Shown here: positions 19,032 through 26,400 of the stretch, one piece after another | How positions within the stretch are numbered: position 1 is the stretch's first letter | How the letters are laid out: every line of letters begins with the position of its first letter | Assembly: GCA_016124315.1 (NCBI GenBank) | Contig: WGNW01000032.1 | Coordinates: 1 to 40,161, forward strand | Length of the DNA: 40,161 nt | Source of the DNA: Alphaproteobacteria bacterium | Lineage (GTDB): Bacteria > Pseudomonadota > Alphaproteobacteria > SMXS01 | Direction of reading: 5' to 3' | Notes under the pieces: generated by a model | Told to the model about the DNA's origin: nothing | The model's input: only the letters and a program-made list of their open reading frames with translations | Database searches by the model: none | Position numbers and translations under genes: made by a program

Positions 19032-19054
19032 CGCCGCAAGGCGCCGGCTTTTTC
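19031..19054 (+). terminator. Probable Rho-independent terminator after the ABC-2 permease
   Basis: GCGCC (19031-19035) pairs with GGCGC (19040-19044) around GCAA; CGGC then a run of five T follows. The gap between stem and T-run makes it weaker than ideal. It directly follows the permease stop and precedes the argD promoter. Confidence 0.45.
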
Positions 19055-19055
19055 G

Positions 19056-19084
19056 TTGACTCGCCGTGGGGGTCTCCCGATACT
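19056..19084 (+). promoter_or_regulatory. Sigma-70 promoter of argD-argF-hslO
   Basis: TTGACT (19056-19061) and GATACT (19079-19084) are separated by exactly 17 bases. The predicted start is near 19091, about 36 bases before the argD ATG. It gives the arginine unit its own promoter, separate from the upstream permease. Confidence 0.55.
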
Positions 19085-19126
19085 CCACGGCTTTTTCCGG
19101 CACCCTCACGCGGACGGGGAATTTCG

Positions 19127-20317
19127 ATGAACACGGCTGTGATGCCGACCTATGCACGGGCGGACCTTGCCTTCGAACGGGGCAGGGGATCGTACCTCTA
19201 CACCACCGAGGGCGAGAAGTTCCTGGACTTCTGCGGCGGCATCGCCGTGACCAGCCTCGGCCACGCCCACCCCCATCTCGTCGAGGCGCTGAAGGCCCAG
19301 GCCGAGGCACTCTGGCACACGTCGAACCTCTACCGAATTCCGCAGCAGGAGAAGCTTGCCGCCCGCCTGACGGAAGCGACCTTCGCCGACCTGGTATTCG
19401 TCTGCAATTCCGGCGCCGAAGCCATGGAATGCGCGATCAAGACCACCCGCAAGTACCACTACGCCAACGGCGCGCCGCAGCGCTACCGCATCGTCACCAT
19501 GGAGGGCGCCTTCCACGGCCGCACCCTGGCGACCATCGCCGCGGGCGGACAGACCAAGCACCTGGAGGGCTTCGGCCCCAGGGTCGAGGGCTTCGACCAG
19601 GTGCCGTTCGGCGACCTCGACGCGCTGGCCAAGGCCATCGGGCCGGAGACCGCCGGCGTGCTGTTCGAGCCGGTGCGCGGCGAGGGCGGCATCAACGCCG
19701 TGCCGGTGGAACTGATGGGCGCCATCCTCCGGCTGTGCGACGAGCGCGGCGTGCTGATGGTGCTGGACGAGGTGCAGTGCGGCGTCGGCCGCACCGGCAA
19801 GCTGTTCGCCTACCAGTGGTCGGACGTGAAGCCCGACGTCCTGGCCACCGCCAAGGGCCTGGGCGGCGGCTTTCCCATCGGCGCCTGCCTGGCGACGGCG
19901 GAAGCGGCCAAGGGCATGGTGGCCGGCAGCCACGGCTCCACCTTCGGCGGCAACCCCATGGCCTGCGCCGTGGCCAACGCGGTGCTCGACGTGATCCTGG
20001 CGCCCGGCTTCCTCGACCGGGTGGAGGACCTGGGCGGCTATCTGGGCCAGAAGCTGGGCGCCCTGGTGGCGCGCCACCCCGACATCCTCGACGGCGTGCA
20101 CGGCATCGGCCTGATCCGCGGCGTGCGCTGCAAGGTGCCCGCCGCCGACGTCGTGGCCGCGCTGCGCGACCGGCACGTGCTGACGGTAGGCGCCGGCGAC
20201 AACCAGGTGCGCCTGCTACCGCCGCTCACGGTGTCCGAAGACGAGATCGACGAGGCGGTCGCGGCGCTGGACGGCGCGTGCGAGGCCCTTGCGGCGCGGA
20301 CGAGCGCAACGTCATGA
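19127..20317 (+). CDS. argD: Acetylornithine aminotransferase
   Basis: The 396-residue class III PLP aminotransferase converts N-acetylglutamate semialdehyde to N-acetylornithine; some members also act on succinyl-diaminopimelate precursors for lysine. Visible motifs are FCGGIAVTSLGHAHP, NSGAEAMECAIK, EPVRGEGGI, LDEVQCGVGRTG and the PLP lysine Lys243 in ATAKGLGGGFPIGA. The ATG has a GGGGA site. Its TGA overlaps the argF ATG (ATGA), which indicates translational coupling and supports argD over a related class III enzyme. Confidence 0.95.
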   Translation: MNTAVMPTYARADLAFERGRGSYLYTTEGEKFLDFCGGIAVTSLGHAHPHLVEALKAQAEALWHTSNLYRIPQQEKLAARLTEATFADLVFVCNSGAEAMECAIKTTRKYHYANGAPQRYRIVTMEGAFHGRTLATIAAGGQTKHLEGFGPRVEGFDQVPFGDLDALAKAIGPETAGVLFEPVRGEGGINAVPVELMGAILRLCDERGVLMVLDEVQCGVGRTGKLFAYQWSDVKPDVLATAKGLGGGFPIGACLATAEAAKGMVAGSHGSTFGGNPMACAVANAVLDVILAPGFLDRVEDLGGYLGQKLGALVARHPDILDGVHGIGLIRGVRCKVPAADVVAALRDRHVLTVGAGDNQVRLLPPLTVSEDEIDEAVAALDGACEALAARTSATS

Positions 20318-21243
20318 CCGGCCCAAGGCATTTCCTCGACCTCGACCGGCTCGACGCCGCCGACCTGCGGGCGATCATCGAGCGGGCGAAGCGGATCAAG
20401 GAGGCCCGCGCCGGCCTGCCCAAGGGTGCGGTCGACCCGCAGACGCCGCTGGACGGTCATATCCTGGCGGCGCTGTTCGAGCGGGAATCGACCCGGACCC
20501 GCGTGTCGTTCGACGTGGGCATGCGCCAGCTCGGCGGCCGCACCATGGTGCTGACCGGCGACGAGATGCAGCTCGGCCGCGGCGAGAGCGTCGCCGACAC
20601 GGCCCGCGTGCTGTCGCGCTTCGTCGACGTGCTGATGCTGCGCACCCTGCGCCACGACTACCTGCTGGAGCTGGCCGAGCACGCCAGCGTGCCGGTGATC
20701 AACGGCCTCACCCAGCTCACCCACCCCTGTCAGCTGATGGCCGACGTGATGACCATCGAGGAGCATCGCGGCCCGATCGCCGGCAAGGTGGTCGCCTGGA
20801 CCGGCGACGGCAACAACGTCTGCGCCAGCCTGGTGCACGCGGCGGTGAAGTTCGACTTCGAGCTGCGCATCGCCACGCCGAAGAAGTACGTGCTGCGCCC
20901 CGACGTGCTGGACTGGGCCGGCGAGAACGGCGGGCGCGTCACCACCACCAACGATCCGTGGGAGGCGGTGAAGAACGCCGACTGCGTGTTCACCGACACC
21001 TTCGTCTCCATGGGCCAGACCGGCCGGGAGAAGCGGCTGGAACGGCTGGCGCCGTTTCGCGTCACCGCCAGGCTGCTGGCCGAGGCGAAGCCGGACGCCC
21101 TGTTCCTGCACTGCCTGCCCGCCCACCGCGGCGAGGAGATGGACGCCGACGTGATCGACGGGCCGCAGTCGGTGGTGTGGGACGAGGCGGAGAACCGGCT
21201 GCACGTCCAGAAGGGCATCCTGCTCTGGTGCCTGGAGAAGTAG
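20314..21243 (+). CDS. argF: Ornithine carbamoyltransferase
   Basis: The 309-residue enzyme makes citrulline from ornithine and carbamoyl phosphate. The carbamoyl-phosphate motif STRTR is at 59-63, HPCQ at 137-140, and the ornithine-side HCLP at 266-269. FVSMGQ is the ornithine-loop motif (SMG). Length is standard. It begins inside the argD stop and is followed seven bases after its own stop by hslO. Confidence 0.97.
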   Translation: MTGPRHFLDLDRLDAADLRAIIERAKRIKEARAGLPKGAVDPQTPLDGHILAALFERESTRTRVSFDVGMRQLGGRTMVLTGDEMQLGRGESVADTARVLSRFVDVLMLRTLRHDYLLELAEHASVPVINGLTQLTHPCQLMADVMTIEEHRGPIAGKVVAWTGDGNNVCASLVHAAVKFDFELRIATPKKYVLRPDVLDWAGENGGRVTTTNDPWEAVKNADCVFTDTFVSMGQTGREKRLERLAPFRVTARLLAEAKPDALFLHCLPAHRGEEMDADVIDGPQSVVWDEAENRLHVQKGILLWCLEK

Positions 21244-21249
21244 TTTCCC

Positions 21250-22155
21250 ATGACGAGCCTTGAGCAGTCCGGCCCGGCGGCCGACGACCTCGTCGTGCCG
21301 TTCCAGATCGAGGGCGAATCGGTGCGCGGCCGGGTGGTGCGGCTGGGCCCGGTGGTGGCCGAGATCCTCGACCGGCACGACTATCCGGAGGGCGTCGCCA
21401 GCCTGCTGGCCCACGCGCTGACGCTGACCGCCATGCTCGGCACCTCGCTCAAGTTCGAGGGCAAGCTCACCATGCAGGCCAAGGGCGACGGCGCCGTGCG
21501 CACCATCGTCGCCGACTACCGCACGCCCGGCGAGCTGCGCGGCTGGGTGGCGTTCCACCAGGACGAATACGACGCGGCGGTGGCCAAGGGCGTCGATCCC
21601 GGCCGAGAGGTGCCCCAGCTGCTGGGCGGCGGCTACCTGGCGTTCACCATCGACCAGGGACCGGACACCGAGCGCTACCAGGGCATCGTCGGGCTGGAGG
21701 GCGGGACGCTAGCCGAGTGCGCCCAGCGCTATTTCGAAAGCTCCGAGCAGCTGCCCTCGGCGGTCAAGCTGAGCGCGGCGAAGGTGGACGGAGCGTGGCG
21801 CGCCGGCGGCATCATCGTCCAGCACCTCGCCTCGCCCGGGTTCCAGCAGGAGGCGCAGGACGAGCCCTGGCGCGAGGCCGCCATCCTGATGGCCAGCACC
21901 CAGGACGCCGAGCTGACCAATCCGTCGGTCACGCCCGAGAGGCTGCTGTTCCGGCTGTTCCACGAACGGGGCGTGCGGGTGTTCGAACCCCAGCCGCTCG
22001 GCGTGTTCTGCCAGTGCAGCCGCGAGCGGGTGGAGAACATCCTCGACCAGTTCTCCGCCGAGGAGATGGCCGACATGGTGGTGGACGGCAAGATCACCGT
22101 CACCTGCGAGTTCTGCAACACCACCTACGAGTTCGACCCGCCGGCCGCAGCCTGA
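21250..22155 (+). CDS. hslO: Hsp33 redox-regulated chaperone
   Basis: The 301-residue protein ends in the Hsp33 zinc redox switch: Cys254 and Cys256 (FCQCS), then Cys286 and Cys289 (CEFC), spaced 29 residues apart as the family requires. Oxidation releases zinc and turns on holdase activity in the cytoplasm. The N-terminal domain shows LAHALTLTAMLGTSLKFEG. Linkage argD-argF-hslO is something I know from other alphaproteobacteria. It is convergent with argE, 39 bases apart; a short GGGCC/GGCCC hairpin lies in that gap. Confidence 0.96.
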   Translation: MTSLEQSGPAADDLVVPFQIEGESVRGRVVRLGPVVAEILDRHDYPEGVASLLAHALTLTAMLGTSLKFEGKLTMQAKGDGAVRTIVADYRTPGELRGWVAFHQDEYDAAVAKGVDPGREVPQLLGGGYLAFTIDQGPDTERYQGIVGLEGGTLAECAQRYFESSEQLPSAVKLSAAKVDGAWRAGGIIVQHLASPGFQQEAQDEPWREAAILMASTQDAELTNPSVTPERLLFRLFHERGVRVFEPQPLGVFCQCSRERVENILDQFSAEEMADMVVDGKITVTCEFCNTTYEFDPPAAA

Positions 22156-22194
22156 GCCCCGCGGCCGGGCGTCGCGACGGGCCGAAGGCCCGGC

Positions 22195-23358
22195 TCAGGC
22201 GGCCAGCGCCTTCACCAGCTTCGCAACGAACGCGGCGCCCTCCTCCATCTGCGAGAGTTCAATGAACTCGTCGGGGCGGTGGGCCTGCTCGATGGAGCCG
22301 GGCCCGCAGACCACCGACGGGATCTCCGCCTGCTGGAACAGGCCGGCCTCGGTGGTGTAGGCGGCCGTCAGGGTCTCGTTCTGGCCGGTGAGCGCCAGCA
22401 CCAGTTCCTCGGCCGGCGAGTTGGCCTGGCGCAGCAGGGCGGGCGAGCGGGAAATCTGGGTGGTGCGCACGAAGGCGCCGTCGAAGCGGGTGCGCATCTC
22501 GGCCTCGATCTCCCGCGAGCGGGCCTCGAATCGGTCGATGATCTCGTTCTCGTCGGCCTGCGGCAGCGAACGGTACTCCCAGACGAAGCGGCAGTCCGAC
22601 GGGGTGATGTTGATGGCGGCGCCGCCGCGGATGGTGCCCACGTTGAGCGAGGTGTAGGGCGGGTCGAACCGGCCGGTGTCGTCGCCGCGCGCACGCATCT
22701 CGTCGAGGATACCGTCGAGGAACGCGATCAATCGGCCCGCCGCCAGGATGGCGCTGACGCCGAATTCCGTGTTCGAGGAATGGGCTTCGCGGCCCTTGAT
22801 CGCCGTCTCGAAGGCGCGGATGCCCTTGTGGGAGGCCACGGCGCGCATCGAGGTGGGCTCGCCGACGATGCAGGCGCGCGGCAGCGGGCGGCGGCCGCTG
22901 ATCTTGGCGATCATGCTGCCGACGCCCCGGCATCCCACTTCCTCGTCGTAGGAGAAGGCGAAGTGGATGGGCTCGCGCAGTCGCGCCCGGGCGATGTCGG
23001 GCGCCAGCGCCAGACAGATGGCGATGAAGCCCTTCATGTCGCTGGTGCCGCGGCCGTAGAGCCGGCCGTCCCGCTCGGTCATGTCGAAGGGATCGGTGTG
23101 CCAGTCCTGCCCGTCCACGGGCACCACGTCGGTATGCCCCGACAGCACGATGCCGGGCACGCCGGCCGGGCCGCCCACGGTGGCGAACAGGTTGGCCTTG
23201 CCCCCGGTGCCGTCGCCGATGATCTCGCTGTCGACGCCGACCTCGCTCAGCCGCTCCGCCACGTAGCGGATCAGTTCCATGTTGGAATTGCGGCTGACGG
23301 TGTCGAAGCCGATCAGGTCGCGCAGGATGTCGACGGCGTCGCGGGCATGAGGGCTCAT
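22195..23358 (-). CDS. argE: Acetylornithine deacetylase (M20 family)
   Basis: The 387-residue zinc hydrolase removes acetyl from N-acetylornithine to give ornithine, feeding argF. Metal and catalytic residues are visible: His75 and Asp77 in SGHTDVVPV, Asp107 in GRGTSDMKG, Glu139-Glu140 in YDEEVGC, and the C-terminal histidine in GSIEQAHRPDEF. That tail matches ArgE better than DapE. It starts three bases after the folE stop with TGAGGC as ribosome site, so the two genes are co-transcribed. Confidence 0.92.
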   Translation of the reverse strand: MSPHARDAVDILRDLIGFDTVSRNSNMELIRYVAERLSEVGVDSEIIGDGTGGKANLFATVGGPAGVPGIVLSGHTDVVPVDGQDWHTDPFDMTERDGRLYGRGTSDMKGFIAICLALAPDIARARLREPIHFAFSYDEEVGCRGVGSMIAKISGRRPLPRACIVGEPTSMRAVASHKGIRAFETAIKGREAHSSNTEFGVSAILAAGRLIAFLDGILDEMRARGDDTGRFDPPYTSLNVGTIRGGAAINITPSDCRFVWEYRSLPQADENEIIDRFEARSREIEAEMRTRFDGAFVRTTQISRSPALLRQANSPAEELVLALTGQNETLTAAYTTEAGLFQQAEIPSVVCGPGSIEQAHRPDEFIELSQMEEGAAFVAKLVKALAA

Positions 23359-23361
23359 GCC

Positions 23362-23967
23362 TCAACCATAGACGCGGCTGGCCGGACTGCCAATCATCGC
23401 CATGAACTCGGCGCGGGTGTTGGGGTTCTCGCGGAACGCGCCGAGCAGGGTGCTGGTCACCATGGAGACGCCGTGCTTGTGCACGCCGCGGGTGGTCATG
23501 CAGTGGTGCGCCGCCTCGATCACCACCGCGACGCCGTCGGGATGCAGCGCCTGGTTGATGCAGTCGGCGATCTGGGCGGTCATCTTCTCCTGCACCTGCA
23601 GCCGCTTGGCGAAGGCGTTGACGACCCGCGCCAGCTTGGAGATGCCGACGACCCGGTTGGTGGGCAGGTAGGCCACGTGCGCCTTGCCGATGATCGGCGC
23701 CAGATGGTGCTCGCAGTGGGATTCGAACGGAATGTCCCGCAGCACCCCCATCTCGTCATAGCCATGCACCTCCTCGAAGGTGCGCTCGAGATACTGGTGC
23801 GGGTCCTCCCGGTAGCCGGCGAAATATTCCTCGTAGGCGCGGGCCACGCGGGCGGGCGTGTCCATCAGCCCTTCGCGGTCAGGGTCGTCTCCCGCCCAGC
23901 GCAGCAGCGTACGGACGGCTTCCTCGGCCTCCTCGCGCGTCGGCGCCCTGGTAATCCTCTTGTCCAA
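23362..23967 (-). CDS. folE: GTP cyclohydrolase I
   Basis: The 201-residue enzyme converts GTP to dihydroneopterin triphosphate, the first step of tetrahydrofolate synthesis. Zinc ligands by comparison with the E. coli enzyme are Cys85 and His88 (ESHCEHH) and Cys156 (HHCMTTRG). The start is a rare TTG, chosen because GGAGA lies seven bases upstream and the next candidates would cut conserved helix residues. It lies 22 bases after apaG and 3 bases before argE on the same strand. Confidence 0.95.
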   Translation of the reverse strand: MDKRITRAPTREEAEEAVRTLLRWAGDDPDREGLMDTPARVARAYEEYFAGYREDPHQYLERTFEEVHGYDEMGVLRDIPFESHCEHHLAPIIGKAHVAYLPTNRVVGISKLARVVNAFAKRLQVQEKMTAQIADCINQALHPDGVAVVIEAAHHCMTTRGVHKHGVSMVTSTLLGAFRENPNTRAEFMAMIGSPASRVYG

Positions 23968-23989
23968 TCTATCGTCTCCAATCTTGTCG

Positions 23990-24382
23990 TCAGTTCAGGC
24001 TGGTGCGCTGATACGGACTGTCGAGGGAGAAGGCCGGGATATCGATCTCGAAGCCCTCGCCCCCATTGGTTTCCATCTGATAGCGGCCGGCCATGATGCC
24101 CGATGGCGTCGAAAGCGGCGCGCCGCTGGTGTACTCGAAGCTCTCGCCCGGCCGCAGCACCGGCTGCTCGCCGACGACACCGTCGCCCCGCACCTCGTGG
24201 ATCTGCCCGTTGGCGTCGGTGATGTGCCAGTAGCGGCTCTTCAGCTGGACGGTCTCGCGGCCCTGGTTCTCGATGTTGACCTGGTAGGCCCAGACGAAGT
24301 GGTTGTCCTCCGGGTCCGACTGCTCCTCGATGAAATAGGGCGTTACCGTCACGCTGATGTGCCTTGTCACGGCGTTGTACAT
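23990..24382 (-). CDS. apaG: ApaG (DUF525) domain protein
   Basis: The 130-residue protein is a whole ApaG domain, an immunoglobulin-like beta sandwich. The conserved run [20 protein letters not shown] and then [11 protein letters not shown] are present. The molecular role is unsettled; ApaG is linked genetically to cobalt/magnesium phenotypes in enterobacteria. GAAGG precedes the ATG. It lies between metZ (74 bases) and folE (22 bases), all on the minus strand. Confidence 0.95.
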   Translation of the reverse strand: MYNAVTRHISVTVTPYFIEEQSDPEDNHFVWAYQVNIENQGRETVQLKSRYWHITDANGQIHEVRGDGVVGEQPVLRPGESFEYTSGAPLSTPSGIMAGRYQMETNGGEGFEIDIPAFSLDSPYQRTSLN

Positions 24383-24456
24383 GGTCGACCTTCGCTGCGT
24401 CCCCCGACGTTCGGCATCCGGCTAATCTACGCTCGGCAAAGCGTTTGTCCAGAACG

Positions 24457-25656
24457 CTACGCCGATATACGACACAGCGCCTGATCCAGATCTTCGATAA
24501 GGTCCTGCGCGTCCTCCAGCCCGACCGACAGCCGCAGCGTCGCCTCGAGGATGCCCAGTTCCAGCCGAGCCGCCTCGGCGAGGGAACGGTGGGTGGTGCT
24601 GGCCGGATGGGTCGCCAGGCTCTTGGCGTCGCCCAGGTTGTTGGAGATGTCGATGATCTGCAGCGCGTTGAGCAGCCGGAAGGCGGCCTCGCGCCCGCCG
24701 GGCACGTCCACGGTGATGACGCTGCCGCCGGCCGCCATCTGGCGCATCGCCAGCGCGTGCTGCGGATGGTCCTTGCGGCCGGGATAGAGCACCCGCGCCA
24801 GCCTGCCGCTCTCGGCCAGGAAGTCGGCCACCCTGGCGGCGTTCTCGCACATCCGGGTGACCCGCAGCTCCAGCGTCTCCAGCCCCTTCAGCAGCACCCA
24901 GGCGTTGAACGGGCTCATGGTCGGGCCGGTGTGGCGCAGGTATTGGTTCAGGTGATCGTCGAAGAACTGCCGGCTGCACAGGATGCAGCCGCCCAGCGCC
25001 CGGCCCTGGCCGTCGATGTGCTTGGTGCCCGAATAGACCACCACGTCGGCGCCGAAATCGGTGGGCCGCTGCAGCAGCGGGGTGGCGAACACGTTGTCCA
25101 CCACCACCGTGGCGCCCACTGCGTGGGCCAACTCGCACACCTTGGCGAGGTCGACCACGTCGAGGGTGGGATTGGCCGGGGTCTCGACGAACACGGTCTT
25201 GGTGCCGGGCGTGATGGCCCTTGCCCAAGCATCGTCGTCGGCGCCGGTCACCAGCTCGGTGGTGATGCCGTAGCGGGGCAGGATCTCGTCGATGATGTAG
25301 CGGCACGAGCCGAACAGCGCTTTCGAGGCGACCACCTTGTCGCCGGCGCGGAGCTGGCAGGTGAGCGCCGCGTTGACCGCCGCCATGCCCGTCGCGGTCG
25401 CCTTCGCCACCGGCATCCCCTCGAGCAGCGCCATGCGCTCCTCGAACATGGCGACCGTGGGATTGGACAGGCGCGAATAGGTGAAGCCCTCGGCGACGCC
25501 GGCGAACCGGTCGGCGGCGATCTCGGCCGCGTCGTAGCGGAAGCCCGAGGTCATGAAGATCGCCTCGGAGGTCTCGCCGAATTCCGAACGCTTCGTGCCG
25601 CCACGTACCAGGCGCGTGGCCAGCCGCCACTCGGAGGGCTTCTTCTTATCGGTCAT
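24457..25656 (-). CDS. metZ: O-succinylhomoserine sulfhydrylase
   Basis: The 399-residue Cys/Met-metabolism PLP enzyme makes homocysteine directly from an activated homoserine and sulfide. PLP binds Lys212 in YSGTKHIDGQGR; YSRLSNPTVAMFEERMA and VETPANPTLDVVDL are family motifs. MetZ is preferred over MetB/MetC from overall pattern (TSGFRYDAAEIAADRFAG). Its ATG lies inside the end of paiB (11-base overlap), and the pair is preceded by a SAM-II riboswitch, which independently supports a role in methionine synthesis. Confidence 0.94.
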   Translation of the reverse strand: MTDKKKPSEWRLATRLVRGGTKRSEFGETSEAIFMTSGFRYDAAEIAADRFAGVAEGFTYSRLSNPTVAMFEERMALLEGMPVAKATATGMAAVNAALTCQLRAGDKVVASKALFGSCRYIIDEILPRYGITTELVTGADDDAWARAITPGTKTVFVETPANPTLDVVDLAKVCELAHAVGATVVVDNVFATPLLQRPTDFGADVVVYSGTKHIDGQGRALGGCILCSRQFFDDHLNQYLRHTGPTMSPFNAWVLLKGLETLELRVTRMCENAARVADFLAESGRLARVLYPGRKDHPQHALAMRQMAAGGSVITVDVPGGREAAFRLLNALQIIDISNNLGDAKSLATHPASTTHRSLAEAARLELGILEATLRLSVGLEDAQDLIEDLDQALCRISA

Positions 25657-26263
25657 GGGCCGGTTCCTTCTCGTTGTCGGCCATCAGCGCCGCGACGGCC
25701 AGGTTGTTCTCTCCGCCCTGCCGCTCGAGGGCGGTCCGCACCGACCGCCGATCGGCCGGACCGCGGTTCTGCGACAGCTTCCATTTCGCCTCGACGCGCT
25801 CCAGCGGGATCTCGATGCCGACGATGCCGCGCCGCAGCGCCGTCAGCGCGCCGGCGTCCATCCGTTCCGGCGTCCACGGCGCCTTGGCGAGGCGCGCTTC
25901 CTCCTGGGCGACCAGCGCCCGCAGATGCGCCTCCAGCGCCTCCTCCGGCAGGCGCGACGCCGTGCCGGACACGTGCACCGCCAGGAAGTTCCAGGTCGGC
26001 ACCTGCGCGGTGTTCTCGTACCAGTCGGGAGACACGTAGGCGTGCGGGCCGGAGAACACCGCCAGCACGGGCGCACCCAGCGCCTGGCGCCAGATGGGAT
26101 TGGCGCGCGCCACGTGGCATTGCAGCGCCTGCCGCTCCCGGTCGAGGACGAAGGGGACGTGCGCCGCCTCCAGGCCCACGGCCAGCAGGCCGAAGGACGC
26201 CCCGGCGACGAGCCGCAGCGCCGCTTCGCGGTCGTCCTGCCTGAAAGGGTCCGGCACGTACAT
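25646..26263 (-). CDS. PaiB-like FMN-binding negative transcriptional regulator family protein
   Basis: The 205-residue protein has the PaiB signature: MYVPDPF at the N-terminus, then ARANPIWR and FSGPHAYVSPDWY, the split-barrel flavin-binding fold. PaiB is named after a Bacillus operon linked to polyamine acetylation, but the biochemical role of most members is unknown. The ATG at 26263 has GGAG six bases upstream; an earlier in-frame start would lie beyond that site, toward the terminator. It is the first gene after the SAM-II riboswitch and overlaps metZ by 11 bases. Confidence 0.92.
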   Translation of the reverse strand: MYVPDPFRQDDREAALRLVAGASFGLLAVGLEAAHVPFVLDRERQALQCHVARANPIWRQALGAPVLAVFSGPHAYVSPDWYENTAQVPTWNFLAVHVSGTASRLPEEALEAHLRALVAQEEARLAKAPWTPERMDAGALTALRRGIVGIEIPLERVEAKWKLSQNRGPADRRSVRTALERQGGENNLAVAALMADNEKEPAHDR

Positions 26264-26276
26264 GCGGTGCTCCAAA

Positions 26277-26309
26277 CACAAAAAACCCCGACCGGTGAAG
26301 GTCAGGGTT
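26277..26309 (-). terminator. Intrinsic terminator of the SAM-II leader
   Basis: On the minus strand AACCCTGACC (26309-26300) pairs with GGTCGGGGTT (26293-26284), with one C-A mismatch and the loop TTCACC. A run of T follows, extending to the paiB ribosome site. It lies after the aptamer and before paiB, as expected of an expression platform. Confidence 0.8.
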
Positions 26310-26317
26310 CGCCCGAC

Positions 26318-26372
26318 CGTTTAGCTGTTTTTTTAACGTGGCCGCAAGCTGGTCGCCAAATCGCCACGGACG
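26318..26372 (-). ncRNA. SAM-II (SAM-alpha) riboswitch
   Basis: On the minus strand stem P1 is CGTGGC (26368-26363) paired with GCCACG (26342-26337). The loop between starts GATTTGGC and ends with CTTGCG, the GAUUU...UUGC(A/G) pattern of SAM-II. After P1 come TTAAAAAAACA and GCTAAA (26325-26320), the conserved 3' tail that forms the pseudoknot. SAM-II aptamers bind S-adenosylmethionine and are known mainly from alphaproteobacterial met genes. Binding should reduce expression of paiB-metZ through the terminator downstream. Confidence 0.92.
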
Positions 26373-26400
26373 CCAGTGTTAGGCCCATTCGACGGCGCCG

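Noticed and set aside
24383-24456. A terminator between metZ and apaG
   Set aside because: Only a 6-bp stem (AGCGTT/AACGCT) with a poor T-tract; too weak to call.
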